The notes: generated by a model not told the origin, from the sequence alone. A stretch of 64,000 nucleotides of DNA from Pseudarthrobacter sulfonivorans (GCF_001484605.1 NZ_CP013747.1:2046001-2110000), one strand, 5' to 3'; shown: positions 26,797-37,146, counted from the stretch's first letter. Numbers and translations are program-made.

Positions 26797-27626
26797 TGGT
26801 GTCCTTCGTTGGTGTTGGCTTCGGTGCCCGGGGCGAACCGGGACAGGTAGTCGGTATCCCTGCGGGCCTGGCTGAGTGTATTGAGGTTGATGTTCGCGAC
26901 GATGAGTTCGCCGTCTGCCGCTGCGGCTGAGAGGTGCCGTCCGTACGGGTCGGCGATGGTGCTCAAGCCTGCGAAGTGCGGGCCCGCATGGTTGGCATAG
27001 GCGATGTAGACCTGGCTCTCCAGAGCCCTGGTGGGAACCACCATAGAGGGGATCAACCGGGTGTCGAACGGCTGCGCGCCGGTGCTGTCGGATTCCCGGA
27101 GCGGAACCGCCGTGGGCACACACAGCAACTCCGCGCCCGCGAGGGCGGCTGCGCGCACGAACTCGGGGAATTCGACGTCGAAACAGATGCCCAAGGCAAC
27201 GTTGGCTCCGTGGAACTCCACGATGGCCGGTGCATCGGCCCCGGGAGTGAAAACCGACTTTTCGCTGCTTCCGAAGAGGTTCTGCTTGCGGTAACGGGTC
27301 AGCTCGGTTCCCTCGGCATTGAAGAACGACGCCGAAATGTAGTGCCGTCCTCCTTCGTGCTCCACTGTGGATGCCACCAGCCCGATGGCGTACTCCCGGG
27401 CAATGGCGGCCAGCTGCTCGCGGTGGACCGTGCCGTCCTTGGTGTGGACGAGGGTGGGTGCGTAGCCGGAGACGAAGAGTTCCGGGGTGACGAGCAGATC
27501 GGCACCGCGCCGCCGCGCTTCACGGGCTTGGCTGGAAAGGCGCCGGAGATTCTCCGCTGCCGAATTGACCAGGCCGGTGGCCTGCAGGACCGCGACCCTC
27601 AGCTCCGGGCGTGGAGCAGTGTTCAC
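26793..27626 (-). CDS. davA: 5-aminovaleramide amidase-like (DavA, nitrilase superfamily)
   Basis: Carbon-nitrogen hydrolase of 277 residues with the catalytic triad E49 (TPELFVSGY), K114 (RYRKQNLFG) and C148 (GICFDVEFPE). Expected to hydrolyse 5-aminovaleramide to 5-aminovalerate and ammonia, the step after DavB. Genes upstream and downstream overlap it by 4 bp each (GTGA), so translation of the three is coupled. Specificity is inferred from the DavB neighbour; another amide is possible. Confidence 0.75.
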   Translation of the reverse strand: MNTAPRPELRVAVLQATGLVNSAAENLRRLSSQAREARRRGADLLVTPELFVSGYAPTLVHTKDGTVHREQLAAIAREYAIGLVASTVEHEGGRHYISASFFNAEGTELTRYRKQNLFGSSEKSVFTPGADAPAIVEFHGANVALGICFDVEFPEFVRAAALAGAELLCVPTAVPLRESDSTGAQPFDTRLIPSMVVPTRALESQVYIAYANHAGPHFAGLSTIADPYGRHLSAAAADGELIVANINLNTLSQARRDTDYLSRFAPGTEANTNEGHQ

Positions 27627-28897
27627 TGTGCGCCGTCCAGGTCTCCCCGGCAGAGCCGGGCGACGACTTCGGTGAGCAGGTCCACGCCGGCGCAGACGTC
27701 GTCGTCGTGCGTGTATTCCTTCTCGTTGTGGGAGATTCCGTCAACGCTCGGCACGAACAGCATGACGGTGGGAACGATGTCCTTCATGTTGATGGAGTCG
27801 TGGCCCGCGAGCGTGAAGACCGGCGCGCTGGTGAGTTCCAGCTTCTGCGCACAGTCGCGCGCGAGGTCCACGCCGGCGGGCTGGTACGGGAGCACGCCCC
27901 AGGCATGGGATTCCGCAGTTTCGATGGTGACGTTGGCTTCCTGCTCGATCCGTGCGATGCCTTCGCGGAGCAGCTGGCGGGCCGATGCGAGCACGTCCTC
28001 GTCCGCGCTGCGAAGGTCCATCACCAGGTCCACCCTGCTGGGGACGACCACCGGTGAATTGGGGTAGACGCTCAGCTGGCCGACAGACGTATGCAGGACG
28101 GCGCCCGGGAAGGCGTTGGCGATCTCGCGGAGCAACACCACCAGGTGCGAGGCACCGAGCAGGGCGTCCTTGCGGTCGGCAATAACGGCGGAACCGGTGT
28201 GTGCCTGCTCCCCGTGAACCGTCGCCGTGTACTTCACAGCCGCCCAGCAGGAATGCACGAGGCCGATCGTGGTGCCCGAGTCCTCCAGGGACCGGCCCTG
28301 TTCGATGTGGATCTCGGCATAGGCGGCAGCCCGGGGACCGGTGCCGGAGCCGAGGTGCCCGATCGCGTCAAGGGCTTCGGCCACGGTGATGCCGTGGTTG
28401 TCCGTGACGGCCAGGGCTTCGCCGGCCGGGAGCTTGCCGGTGTAGACGCTGCTGCCCATCATGGATGGGGCGAAGCGGCAGCCTTCTTCGTTGAACCAGT
28501 CCACGATGGCCAGGTTGTACTTGGGAGCGTCGTCGGGGTTGGTGGTCTCGGCCAGCCGACGACCGGCGTGCAGGGCCGCGGCGACCCCATAGGCGCCGTC
28601 GTATTTGCCTGCCGTTGGCTGGCTGTCCAGGTGGGAACCGGCCAGTACGTAGGGAGCGCCGGGGGTCCATTCCAGGAGGGCGAACACGTTGCCGATCCGG
28701 TCAACTTCGGTCCGGAATCCGTACTGCTCGGCCAGAGAGGTGAACCAGGTACGCGACTGGGCGTCGGCCGCCGTCGCCGCTTGGCGGTCCACCCCGTGGC
28801 CCGGGGTTTCGCCGATTGCCGAGAGGCTGCGGAAATCGCGAAGGAAGGCTTCGGCGTCAGCGGTGGCAGTGCCGGTGGTGATCGAGGAGGTGCTCAT
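27623..28897 (-). CDS. M20-family amidohydrolase (N-carbamoyl-L-amino acid hydrolase/allantoate type)
   Basis: The 424-residue zinc enzyme has the metal ligands and catalytic residues H89, D100 and E137-E138 in [18 protein letters not shown] and [15 protein letters not shown], plus EIHIEQG and AGHDSINM. This is the hydantoinase/carbamoylase (HyuC/AllC) subfamily, which cleaves N-carbamoyl or N-acyl amino acids. The ATG at 28897 overlaps the permease stop (ATGA). It might release an amino acid from a carbamoyl precursor for the rest of the operon. Confidence 0.82.
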   Translation of the reverse strand: MSTSSITTGTATADAEAFLRDFRSLSAIGETPGHGVDRQAATAADAQSRTWFTSLAEQYGFRTEVDRIGNVFALLEWTPGAPYVLAGSHLDSQPTAGKYDGAYGVAAALHAGRRLAETTNPDDAPKYNLAIVDWFNEEGCRFAPSMMGSSVYTGKLPAGEALAVTDNHGITVAEALDAIGHLGSGTGPRAAAYAEIHIEQGRSLEDSGTTIGLVHSCWAAVKYTATVHGEQAHTGSAVIADRKDALLGASHLVVLLREIANAFPGAVLHTSVGQLSVYPNSPVVVPSRVDLVMDLRSADEDVLASARQLLREGIARIEQEANVTIETAESHAWGVLPYQPAGVDLARDCAQKLELTSAPVFTLAGHDSINMKDIVPTVMLFVPSVDGISHNEKEYTHDDDVCAGVDLLTEVVARLCRGDLDGAQ

Positions 28898-30390
28898 GGG
28901 AGGCTGCTTTCCGTTTTGTTGGTTTGGGCCGGGCTGGAAATGACTGGCAGCGTGTGGCTGCCGGGGTGGACGAGGGCGAGCTCGTTGACACGTTTGCGGA
29001 CGGCGAACCAGCCGGCAATGAGCGCGGGAATGAAGATCGCCAGGGAGGCGATGGTGTAGGTCCCCACCGGGAAGTCGAAGAGCATAAGGATCAGGACCCC
29101 GCCGAGGAAAATGAGGGTCAGGTAGGAGGTCCAGGGAGCACCGAGCATCCGGAAGGAAGGCCGCTTCAGGACTCCTCTTTGGGCGAGCCGGAACAGCTTG
29201 AGCTGGCAGAGGATAATCGTCGCCCAGGTGCACAGGATTGCCAGTGCTGTCGCGTTCAGGGCGATCTCGAACGCCATGGCCGGCACCACCGCGTTGAGCC
29301 CGACGCCGAGCAGCGTGATGGCCGCGGTGAAGAGGATCCCCCCGTACGGCACGCCGCCCTTGCTCATCTTCTCCATGAACCTCGGGGCGGCGCCTGTCTG
29401 TGCCATCGAACGGTAGATCCGGCCCGTGGAGTACAGCCCGGCGTTGAGGCTGGACAGGGCCGCCGTCAGCACAACGAAGTTCATAACGTCGCCGGCGCCG
29501 GGCACGCCGATGGCTGCGAAGAAGGTGACGAAGGGCGATTCGCCGGCCTTGTAGGCGTTGAAGGGCAGCAGGAGGGCGAGGAGGACCGTGGCTCCGACAT
29601 AGAAGATGGCGATGCGGAAGATGACGGCGTTGACGGCCTTGGGCATCACCTTGTCGGGGTTCTTCGTTTCGCCGGCGGCGACGCCGATGAGGTCGATGCC
29701 CGCGTAGGCGAACACAATGCCCTGCACGATCACCACGGCAGGAAGCAGGCCGTTCGGCAGCAGGCCGCCGTGGTCTGTGATGAGGGAGAACCCGGGGCTG
29801 TGGCCGGCTACCGGGAAATTGCCGGCAAAGAAGATGCCGCCCACCAGCAGGAAGATCACGAGGGCGCCGACCTTGATCACGGAGAACCAGAATTCGAGCT
29901 CACCGAACACCTTCACGGAGATCAGGTTGACGGCGGTGACCACAGCCAGCGCAGCAAGTGCCAGGACCCACTGCGGGACGCTGCTGAACGAAGTCCAGTA
30001 GTGGAAATAGACCGCGATGGCGGTGATGTCCACGATCGCTGTCAGCGCCCATGAGATGGCGTAGACCCAGCCTGAAACGTAGGCCGCTTTCTCGCCGTAG
30101 AACTCCCGGGCGTATGACACAAACGAACCGGAGGAGGGTCGGTGCAGGACCAGTTCGCCGAGGGCCCGGAGGACGAAGAAGGCAAAGATGCCGCAGACGG
30201 CGTAGACGACGGGCAGGATGGGGCCCGCCGAAGCCAGCCGGCCTCCGGCTCCGAGGAACAGGCCGGTGCCGATGGCGCCGCCGATCCCGATCATCTGGAC
30301 TTGCCGGTTGGACAGGCCCTTCTTGTATCCCGCCTGTTCGTCCGGGCGGACGGCCCGGGGCCGTTCCTGGGCCAGGTCTGTTGCGTTCAT
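28894..30390 (-). CDS. APC-family amino acid permease
   Basis: A 498-residue permease with about 12 membrane segments. The N-terminal consensus [25 protein letters not shown] of the amino acid transporter (AAT) subfamily is clear. It also has a conserved E in [19 protein letters not shown]. AnsP-, CycA- or LysP-like substrates are possible; the lysine-degrading genes behind it suggest a basic or neutral amino acid. CAGGAG lies seven bases before the ATG at 30390. It heads the operon with the amidohydrolase, davA and davB and is divergent from the PucR regulator. Confidence 0.88.
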   Translation of the reverse strand: MNATDLAQERPRAVRPDEQAGYKKGLSNRQVQMIGIGGAIGTGLFLGAGGRLASAGPILPVVYAVCGIFAFFVLRALGELVLHRPSSGSFVSYAREFYGEKAAYVSGWVYAISWALTAIVDITAIAVYFHYWTSFSSVPQWVLALAALAVVTAVNLISVKVFGELEFWFSVIKVGALVIFLLVGGIFFAGNFPVAGHSPGFSLITDHGGLLPNGLLPAVVIVQGIVFAYAGIDLIGVAAGETKNPDKVMPKAVNAVIFRIAIFYVGATVLLALLLPFNAYKAGESPFVTFFAAIGVPGAGDVMNFVVLTAALSSLNAGLYSTGRIYRSMAQTGAAPRFMEKMSKGGVPYGGILFTAAITLLGVGLNAVVPAMAFEIALNATALAILCTWATIILCQLKLFRLAQRGVLKRPSFRMLGAPWTSYLTLIFLGGVLILMLFDFPVGTYTIASLAIFIPALIAGWFAVRKRVNELALVHPGSHTLPVISSPAQTNKTESSLP

Positions 30391-30497
30391 GCAAAACTCC
30401 TGAAGTGTGATTGCCGCCACTGGGCGACAGGTATTGATTTTTTCAAGGATCCGGGCGCGGGACCATGACGGGTAGGGGAAGAACGGGAGGCAGAAAA

Positions 30498-30511
30498 TGT
30501 ACGAACGTACA
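30498..30511. promoter_or_regulatory. Candidate PucR operator
   Basis: TGTACGAACGTACA has perfect 6-bp arms (TGTACG/CGTACA) around AA, in the 152-bp gap between the divergent permease operon and the PucR gene. A half copy, ATGTACGAA, occurs at 36213-36221 upstream of ridA. Binding is inferred. Confidence 0.45.
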
Positions 30512-30542
30512 GTGGAATTCTGGCGGCGGGGATACATGCTGG

Positions 30543-31772
30543 ATGCAGGACAATTCCAGAAAGGCGATCTTGACCGACGACGCAGATTGGCAACGGATCA
30601 TTGGGGTCCTCAGCGGCCAGGTACCCGAACTTGCGGAGAATTTCCTCAGCAGGATCCTTGTGGATCCGGCCTACTCGGAATCCGGACTGACCATGGAGGA
30701 CCTGAGAAGCAGCAGCGAGGACTCTTTTCGCGCGATGCTTAAGGGCCTGGCCAGGGACGGAACTGACCTGAAGGCGTTGGAATCCCTGGCCGCCGAACTG
30801 GGTGCCAGACGGGCACGGCAGCGCGTGCCGCTGGAGAGCCTCGTCCGGGCCATCCGGACCGACTTCTCTTTGTTGTGGGAGGCGCTGTCGGCGCCGTCGC
30901 TGGGCGCCAGCCCGGGCCTGCTTGTGCACCGGACTGAACTTGTGTGGCAGGTCGTGGATATTTTCGCCACACGTGTCAGGGAAAGCTACCTCGTTGAGTA
31001 CGAAGACCTTGAAAGAGCAGATGCGGACCTGCAGCACCAGTATCTGACGCGGCTCTTCGCCGCCGCGGAGCCGTCACCACCGGACATGGCCCGTATCGTG
31101 GGCGCGCTCAGGATCAACGCGGATGCCGAGTTCCTTGTCGCCGCCGTCAGCCGGGATGACAGCCTGACCGTTCAGCGGCGCCTTAACCTGCACGCAAAGT
31201 GGGACGAGCGGGCCTTCGCTTTTGACCAGGGCCATCACACGCTCATCATCCTGCAACGCCGGACATCAAGCCGGACCGATCTTAGCTTCGAGGAAAGATC
31301 CGTGTTCGACGGCATCGCCGCGGCGGTGGCGCCCCCGGTCTATGGTTTCGCGGGCGTGCGCATGGCAGTGATTGCCGCGCGGGAAATCATGACCGACCTT
31401 CCCATGGGCGGCACCGGCATTTTCCGGCTGCAGGACCGGTGGGAATCCGTCACGCATCACCGCCTCGCCCAGGTCGGGTGCGACCCGGCGCACCTGGTGT
31501 ATCCGTATCTGCGCCGCTGCTCAGAGGGGGAACGGGAGCGGCTCCTGGAGACCGTATCCGCTTTCCTCGACTCCGGGAGCCTGGTGGAGACCTCGGCGCT
31601 GCTGGGCTGCCACCGCAATACGATCGTGAACCGGCTCTCGACGTTCGAGAAATACACGGGGCTCAACCTGCAGAAGCCGCGGGACGCGGCCGCGGTCCTT
31701 TTGGCCCTGTACCCCCTGACCACGTTGTCGCGCCGGAAGGCTCCGTCGATTTCGGGGTACCCGAAAGCGTAG
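30543..31772 (+). CDS. PucR-family transcriptional regulator
   Basis: A 409-residue protein with an N-terminal sensory-like helical region (about 1-150), a GGDEF-like/CdaR middle section (about 160-300) and the PucR C-terminal helix-turn-helix (HTH_30): [28 protein letters not shown]. The frame opens at 30465, but the ATG at 30543 gives the usual family start; the ribosome site is weak. Divergence from the permease/davAB operon makes this its likely local regulator, probably activated by an amino acid or breakdown product. Confidence 0.85.
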   Translation: MQDNSRKAILTDDADWQRIIGVLSGQVPELAENFLSRILVDPAYSESGLTMEDLRSSSEDSFRAMLKGLARDGTDLKALESLAAELGARRARQRVPLESLVRAIRTDFSLLWEALSAPSLGASPGLLVHRTELVWQVVDIFATRVRESYLVEYEDLERADADLQHQYLTRLFAAAEPSPPDMARIVGALRINADAEFLVAAVSRDDSLTVQRRLNLHAKWDERAFAFDQGHHTLIILQRRTSSRTDLSFEERSVFDGIAAAVAPPVYGFAGVRMAVIAAREIMTDLPMGGTGIFRLQDRWESVTHHRLAQVGCDPAHLVYPYLRRCSEGERERLLETVSAFLDSGSLVETSALLGCHRNTIVNRLSTFEKYTGLNLQKPRDAAAVLLALYPLTTLSRRKAPSISGYPKA

Positions 31773-31784
31773 CCATTGCGCGTT

Positions 31785-31826
31785 CCAGCGGGGAGGTACC
31801 GGCCGTAGCCGGCACCTCCCCGCTGG
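31785..31826. terminator. Bidirectional terminator hairpin
   Basis: CCAGCGGGGAGGT (31785-31797) pairs perfectly with ACCTCCCCGCTGG (31814-31826), and an inner CCGGC/GCCGG stem extends it. It fills the gap between the converging PucR and ABC ATPase genes. Confidence 0.7.
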
Positions 31827-31834
31827 CCCTACGG

Positions 31835-32638
31835 CTACTTGAGGACGCTTTCGATGAATGCTTTCGTCCGTTCGTGCCGGGGCGCGCTGATGACCTGCTC
31901 AGGGTCGCCCTGCTCGACAACAACCCCGCCGTCCATAAAGACGACCTGGTCGCCGGCTCCGCGGGCGAAGCCTATTTCGTGGGTGACAACGATCATGGTC
32001 ATGCCCTGGGATGCGAGGGAGCGCATCACGTCGAGAACGTCGCCCACAAGTTCAGGGTCCAGGGCGGATGTGGGCTCATCGAAGAGCATCAGCTTTGGAT
32101 CCATGGCCAGCGCCCGCGCAATGGCCACGCGTTGCTGCTGGCCGCCGGAGAGCTGTGCGGGGTAGTGGCCGGCCCAGTCGGCCAACCCCACCCTGTCCAG
32201 AAGCTCCATGGCCCGCCTAAGGGCATCCGCTTTCGGCAGCCCCTTGACCCCGGTGGGGGCCTCGGTGATGTTTTCGATGGCCGTCTTGTGGGGGAAGAGG
32301 TTGAACTTCTGGAACACCATGCCGATGTTGCGGCGTTGCCTGGCAATTTCCTTCGGGTGCATCTCGTAAATCTTCTCGCCCTGCTGCCGGTAACCGATCA
32401 GGTCTTCGTCAACGTAGATCCGGCCGCCGTCGATGCTTTCCAGGTGATTGATGCAGCGGAGTAGCGTCGATTTGCCGGAGCCGGAGGGACCCAGCAGACA
32501 CGTCACTTCTCCCGCGTTGACGTCGAGGGTGATGTCTTTGAGGACCTCGTTTTTGCCGAAGCTCTTCCGGACGTTCTCGATGCGCACAAGCGGCTTTACG
32601 GACTGCTGCGTCGGGGATGGGGATGATTCTCGTATCAA
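31835..32638 (-). CDS. Polar amino acid ABC transporter ATPase
   Basis: A 267-residue GlnQ/HisP-type ATPase with Walker [10 protein letters not shown], signature LSGGQQQR, Walker [16 protein letters not shown]-loop FQKFNLFPH and H-loop VVTHE. The TTG start overlaps the permease stop (TTGA) and follows AGGTG. It forms one importer with the permease and lipoprotein upstream. Confidence 0.9.
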   Translation of the reverse strand: MIRESSPSPTQQSVKPLVRIENVRKSFGKNEVLKDITLDVNAGEVTCLLGPSGSGKSTLLRCINHLESIDGGRIYVDEDLIGYRQQGEKIYEMHPKEIARQRRNIGMVFQKFNLFPHKTAIENITEAPTGVKGLPKADALRRAMELLDRVGLADWAGHYPAQLSGGQQQRVAIARALAMDPKLMLFDEPTSALDPELVGDVLDVMRSLASQGMTMIVVTHEIGFARGAGDQVVFMDGGVVVEQGDPEQVISAPRHERTKAFIESVLK

Positions 32639-33594
32639 GGCTTCACCTGCGGGGTCTCGGTGGGTCGGGTCCGGTCCGCCACCATGGCGCGCAAACGCTG
32701 GAGCGGGGTGGGTGGCAGGGTCCGTGAGGCGCCCCGGCCGAAGCGGCGTTCCAGGTAGTACTGCGGGACGGACAGCACGCTGGTCATAAACAGGTACCAG
32801 ATGCTTACCACCGCCAGCAGTTCGACCTGTTTGAGGTTCTGCGAGGAAATGAGTGACGCCTGGGTGTAGAGCTCCAGGACGGCAATGACGGAGAGCAGTG
32901 AGGTGTTCTTGAGCATGGAGATGAGCTCGTTGCCCATGGGCGGGATGATGACGCGCATCGCCTGCGGCAGGAGGATCCGGCTGAAGGTGTAGAGGGGTGA
33001 CATGCCGAGCGAATATGCTGCTTCGCGTTGGCCTTCATCGACGGAGAGCATGCCGGCGCGGACGATTTCGGACGAGTAGGCGGCCTCGTTCAGTGTCAGG
33101 GCCAGGAAGCCGGCCACGAACGCCGTGATCAGGGAATTGGTGTCCACGGACCAGAAGACCATATCGGTCAGGGGAATTCCGACGGACAGCCTGCTGTACA
33201 GAAGGCCCAGGTAGCCCCACAGGACAATCTGCACCAGGAGCGGCGTGCCACGGAACAACCAGACGTAGAGCCACGACAGGGTCGACAGCACCGGGTTGGT
33301 TGAGAGCCGCATCGCCGCGATGAGGATCGCAAGCAGCGTCGAAACCACCATGGAAAGTACGGTCAGCACCAGCGTCAGCCATACACCGGCCAGGATGTGG
33401 GTGTCGAACAGATAGCGCCCGATGGCCGGGTACTCGATGTTCTTGTTGGTCAGCAGGGACTGCGTAAACAGGCCGACGACGCCGAGCAGTACCACTGCGC
33501 TAATCCACCGCCACGGCCGTCGCAAAGGGATCGCCGTCACGTCTGCCGCCGGGGCGACTCTGGGTGCGGTCCCGGTTGAAATCGGGGAGGTCAT
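32635..33594 (-). CDS. Polar amino acid ABC transporter permease
   Basis: A 319-residue HisM/GlnP-type permease with about five to six membrane segments and the coupling motif [26 protein letters not shown]. The N-terminal 30 residues and the last 30 are hydrophilic extensions. It starts at the ATG at 33594, 7 bp after the binding-protein stop. As the only permease of the set, it probably works as a homodimer. Confidence 0.9.
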   Translation of the reverse strand: MTSPISTGTAPRVAPAADVTAIPLRRPWRWISAVVLLGVVGLFTQSLLTNKNIEYPAIGRYLFDTHILAGVWLTLVLTVLSMVVSTLLAILIAAMRLSTNPVLSTLSWLYVWLFRGTPLLVQIVLWGYLGLLYSRLSVGIPLTDMVFWSVDTNSLITAFVAGFLALTLNEAAYSSEIVRAGMLSVDEGQREAAYSLGMSPLYTFSRILLPQAMRVIIPPMGNELISMLKNTSLLSVIAVLELYTQASLISSQNLKQVELLAVVSIWYLFMTSVLSVPQYYLERRFGRGASRTLPPTPLQRLRAMVADRTRPTETPQVKP

Positions 33595-33601
33595 CGCGGC
33601 T

Positions 33602-34549
33602 CTACTTTCCCTGGTTGACGGCGGCCGAATCCACCGCGTAGGACGTCAACGAGTACCGGTCCAGGATCTTTTTGTACGTTCCGTCGTCAATCAGGGCCTG
33701 AAAGGCTGCCCGCAATGCCTCGGTGAATTCCGGATCCGTGTTGAGGTTGCCCATGCCGCTGAACACCGGCAAGTAGCCGGCCGGGAACTCGGCGTCGCGG
33801 ACCAGCTCGAAAGCCTTGCCGTCGCCGGCGGTTTTGACCACGTACTCGGCTACCGGCGCATCCACCACATAGGCCTGGCTCTTGCCCGCGCGCAGGGCCG
33901 TCTGGGCGTCCAGATCCGTCGGCAATTCCAGGACCTGGACCCCGTCGTGGCCCTTTTCCTTGCACTGGGTTTCGAGTCCCCGCAGGAGTTCTCCCTGGAC
34001 CGTTGCCTTCTGCACCGATACGGTCTTGCCGCACACATCCAGGAGGGCCTTAACACCGTCGGGGTTGCCGCTCTTGACCAGGATGATGAAACCGCCGTGC
34101 GTGTAGTCAACGAAGTTGAGGGTCTTCTGCCGTTCCGGCGTGTCATTCATGGCACTGAGGATGACGTCGAACTTCTTCGACAGCAGAGACGGGATGATGG
34201 TGGAAAACGCCTGCTGGTTGAAGGACACGGGGATGCCGAGTTTCTGCCCCAGGGCTTGGGACAAGTCATAGTCAAAGCCGGTCGGCTTGCTGTCCGTGTC
34301 ATACATTGTGTAGGGCGGGTAGGGGATGTTGCCCGCCGCCTTGATCTCGCCCTTATCCCGGATGCTCTGGGGCAGCAGCGCCGCTATCCGGTCATCTGTG
34401 GTCGTCGCGATCGGAGTGCTGGGGGCTACTGCGCCGGGAGCATTTTCGGAGGGTTTGGACGCTTCGGCCGCGGGATTGTTCGCGCAGCCCGAGGTGAGCA
34501 GCGCGCCGGCAACTGCCACGAGGGACAGGGCGGTGGTGAGTTTTTTCAT
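33602..34549 (-). CDS. Polar amino acid ABC transporter binding lipoprotein
   Basis: A 315-residue family 3 binding protein. Signal peptide with lipobox LTSGC, lipidated at C22, then a low-complexity linker and the binding fold (PPYTMYDTDSKPTGFDYDLSQAL; FSTIIPSLLSKKFDVILSAMNDTPER). Family 3 proteins bind polar or charged amino acids. Its place behind ridA and a D-amino-acid oxidase suggests an amino acid used by that pathway, possibly a basic or D-form one. Confidence 0.9.
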   Translation of the reverse strand: MKKLTTALSLVAVAGALLTSGCANNPAAEASKPSENAPGAVAPSTPIATTTDDRIAALLPQSIRDKGEIKAAGNIPYPPYTMYDTDSKPTGFDYDLSQALGQKLGIPVSFNQQAFSTIIPSLLSKKFDVILSAMNDTPERQKTLNFVDYTHGGFIILVKSGNPDGVKALLDVCGKTVSVQKATVQGELLRGLETQCKEKGHDGVQVLELPTDLDAQTALRAGKSQAYVVDAPVAEYVVKTAGDGKAFELVRDAEFPAGYLPVFSGMGNLNTDPEFTEALRAAFQALIDDGTYKKILDRYSLTSYAVDSAAVNQGK

Positions 34550-34580
34550 GATGATTCCTTTTCGCTAATTAGGCGCGTTT

Positions 34581-34610
34581 GAGCCAGGCCACGGCGGTGG
34601 GGCCTGGCTC
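34581..34610 (-). terminator. Hairpin between oxidase and ABC genes
   Basis: GAGCCAGGCC (34581-34590) and GGCCTGGCTC (34601-34610) form a perfect 10-bp stem. It lies after the oxidase stop and before the binding-protein start on the minus strand, so it can terminate or attenuate transcription between them. Confidence 0.5.
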
Positions 34611-34647
34611 TTCGGCGGGCTAACGGTGTGTTTTGGTGGCGGGCCGC

Positions 34648-35652
34648 TTAGAGGGGCCGCGTCACCGTTCCCTGTTGCGACGACGACGGCGGCGCCGCCT
34701 TGCCGATCAGAGCCAGGGTTGCGTAGGCGACGCCCCAGGAAACTGTCACGCCGGAACCGCCGTGACCGTAGCTGTGTATGACCGGGCCGTCCTCTTCGTC
34801 CCGGAGTTCCAGGCGAATGAGGTGCCGCCCGGGGCGCAGTCCAACCCTGCTGCCCAGAAACTTTCCGCCCGCGAGAGCCGGGGATAACTTCAGGGCAGCG
34901 TCCAGGATTCTGTGCTCGGTTGCCCGTTCCGGCAGCAGGCTCGTTGCTCCAATCTCGGCGGTTCCGCCGCAGATCACCTCATCGACGCGAGGGATGACAT
35001 AGGTGGATCCGGCGGGGTTTGCGTCGTCGATGATCCACTGCTTTACCGACGTGTTCCCGACGCGGGCGACCTGCCCGCGGACAGGGTAGAGGCCGTCGTC
35101 ATGGTGCAGGCCATGGCTTTGCAGCCCCGTTGCCAGGACAACCACCGTGTCTTCGCGGGCCACTTCGGCGAGGGACTGTACCGCACGCCATTCCCACGTC
35201 ACTCCCAGCGACGTGCACTGCTGCTGCAGCCACGGCAGGTACATGGACATGGTGGCGATCGGCACGGTGCAGACCATCCCGCCGGTGGCCCCATCCGGCA
35301 ACTCGTCCGCACGGGCATGTCGGTTGCCGGCAACAGTCGCCGGCCACGGCAGCGGCGCGGTTCCCGCACGGTGAACGACGACTCCTTCACGCATCTGCAC
35401 GCCTGCGTCCGGCGTCGTGGCAGCAATTTCGGCGAGTGCCTCGAAGGTAGTGGCCGCCCAGGGTTCAATCCACGAGGCTGGCTCTGCATGGTAGGGGGCC
35501 CAGATCGCGGCGGCCACCGAGGAAACCGTCTCTTCGGGGCCTTCCGCAGCCACGACCGTGACGCTGTGGCCCGCCCGCGCTGCCACAAGTGCCGTGGTGA
35601 GGCCAATGACGCCGGCACCCACCACAACCACCGCAGGAAGTGGGGTGTTCAT
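34648..35652 (-). CDS. D-amino-acid oxidase
   Basis: FAD enzyme of 334 residues that oxidises D-amino acids to imino acids with H2O2 release. It has the N-terminal FAD motif VVVVGAGVIGLTTA, SSVAAAIWAPYH, and the DAAO signature HSYGHGGSGVTVSWG near the C-terminus. The ATG at 35652 overlaps the ridA stop (ATGA); the frame's longer N-terminus is not used. Coupling to RidA makes sense because RidA hydrolyses the reactive imine product. Confidence 0.88.
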   Translation of the reverse strand: MNTPLPAVVVVGAGVIGLTTALVAARAGHSVTVVAAEGPEETVSSVAAAIWAPYHAEPASWIEPWAATTFEALAEIAATTPDAGVQMREGVVVHRAGTAPLPWPATVAGNRHARADELPDGATGGMVCTVPIATMSMYLPWLQQQCTSLGVTWEWRAVQSLAEVAREDTVVVLATGLQSHGLHHDDGLYPVRGQVARVGNTSVKQWIIDDANPAGSTYVIPRVDEVICGGTAEIGATSLLPERATEHRILDAALKLSPALAGGKFLGSRVGLRPGRHLIRLELRDEEDGPVIHSYGHGGSGVTVSWGVAYATLALIGKAAPPSSSQQGTVTRPL

Positions 35653-36032
35653 CCGTCGTTTTTCAGGGCCGTGGCCTCGATTTCGACCCTGAAGGGTCCG
35701 ACGAGGCCAGCCACGATCGTGGTGCGGGCCGGCTTGTCTCCCGGAAACCAGAGGATGTATTCGGCGTTGAATTCGGCAAGCTGGCTGGCATCGGTCAGAA
35801 CACAAAATGTCCGGACCACGTCCGCCAGGGAACAGTTTCCTGCCCGGAGGACTGCCTGGAGGTTGCGGCAGGCCTGCCCGACTTCCTCCGTGAAGGACTC
35901 CGGCACCGCCCCTTCGACGGGGTCAAGACCAACCTGCCCAGATGTCAGGACGAACTGGTCAGTAGCGACGGCCTGGGACAGCACGGGCAGCCCCGGGGCG
36001 TCAGGCGTGTGAACAACACTTGATTGCAGCAA
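35649..36032 (-). CDS. ridA: RidA-family imine deaminase
   Basis: A 127-residue YjgF/RidA protein that hydrolyses 2-imino acids to keto acids. It carries FVLTSGQVGLDP, FTEEVGQACRNLQAVLRAG and the arginine of KPARTTIVAGLVGPFRVEIEATAL, equivalent to the catalytic Arg of RidA. The frame runs far upstream, but TAGGA seven bases before the TTG at 36032 gives a protein of normal length. Translation is coupled to the oxidase gene. Confidence 0.85.
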   Translation of the reverse strand: MLQSSVVHTPDAPGLPVLSQAVATDQFVLTSGQVGLDPVEGAVPESFTEEVGQACRNLQAVLRAGNCSLADVVRTFCVLTDASQLAEFNAEYILWFPGDKPARTTIVAGLVGPFRVEIEATALKNDG

Positions 36033-36324
36033 TGGGATTCCTATGTTCGGACCGGCACGGGCAATGACAGGACGTATCGGCGTCGACAATGACGCAGAAC
36101 GGGGCGGGGAGTGGACGTGGTGTGAGTGGGGACACATCCACGACTGCGTATGATCTTGCCAAGTTGCAGGCGGCGGGCCAATGACATGCACGCCAATTGA
36201 CCCGGGCAAAATATGTACGAAAAACCATCCAGGGTGACGGGCTGCCGGGATGCGTCCAGCACTGGCGCGCACGCTTGCAAGGGCGGACAATTGGAGCACC
36301 TTGCAGTGACTGTTTGGAGCCATC
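36033..36324. other. Divergent intergenic region
   Basis: 292 bp between ridA (minus) and the CPBP protease gene (plus). It is less GC-rich than its surroundings and contains the ATGTACGAA half-site at 36213-36221. I see no gene and no convincing -35/-10 pair. Confidence 0.4.
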
Positions 36325-37146
36325 ATGCGCCGTTCCACTGGCTGGCTAAGGCACCACAGGCTTTTGGCATTCTTTGTCCTGACTTACGCGATTTCCTGGG
36401 CATCGTGGCCCGCTTACGCGTCAGGGCTGATTCCCCGCATGGAATTCCTGCCGATAGGCCCGCTTGCTGCGGCCATTATCGTCATCGCCCTGGCCGAGGG
36501 CCGCCCTGGCTTCCTTGCCTGGGGACGGCGACTCATCCGGTGGCGCGTCGGGTGGGTCTGGTACGCCGTCGCGCTTCTCCTCCCCGCCGTCCTTGTCCTG
36601 GTCACGGGGCTCATCACCATGGCGCTCGGGGCCTCCGCTCCGGGCCTCGCACAGCTGACGTGGAGCGGGCTGCTTACCGTCTTCGCCGTCCGGCTGGTCA
36701 ATCCGATGGACGGACCACTGGGCGAAGAACCCGGGTTCCGCGGCTACGCCCTGCCGCTGCTTCAGGCATCCCGTCCGCCGCTGCTGTCCGCAGCCATTCT
36801 CGGCGTCCTCGTGGCCATGTGGCACCTGCCGCTGGTCCTCTTTGGCGGGCTAAGCCTGATCGGCCTGCCGACGACGTTCGCCATCACTTTCCTCTACGTG
36901 TGGCTTTTCAACCGCACAGGCGGCAGCGTCCTGCTGACGCTCCTGTTCCACAACAGCCAGGGCACCTTCACGACGGGTTCCTTCGGCTTCGCCGGCGCCG
37001 GCGCCGGCCGCGCGGAGCTGATCTACTTCGTGGTCGTCGTCCTCGCGGTTCTGGCCACTGTGGCGCTGGACCGCCGGGCCTGGCGCAAGGCACCCCGCCC
37101 GGCCACCGCCGTCGGGCGTTTCTCCTTCAGGAGGCGTCCCAGGTGA
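36325..37146 (+). CDS. CPBP-family intramembrane metalloprotease
   Basis: A 273-residue integral membrane protein with about seven to eight helices and the Abi/CPBP motifs EEPGFRGY (EExxxR), WHLPL and FHNSQG, which carry the metal-binding E and H residues. Family members include CAAX prenyl proteases and bacteriocin self-immunity proteins. No bacteriocin gene is visible here, so the role is open. GGAG precedes the ATG by eight bases. Confidence 0.85.
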   Translation: MRRSTGWLRHHRLLAFFVLTYAISWASWPAYASGLIPRMEFLPIGPLAAAIIVIALAEGRPGFLAWGRRLIRWRVGWVWYAVALLLPAVLVLVTGLITMALGASAPGLAQLTWSGLLTVFAVRLVNPMDGPLGEEPGFRGYALPLLQASRPPLLSAAILGVLVAMWHLPLVLFGGLSLIGLPTTFAITFLYVWLFNRTGGSVLLTLLFHNSQGTFTTGSFGFAGAGAGRAELIYFVVVVLAVLATVALDRRAWRKAPRPATAVGRFSFRRRPR

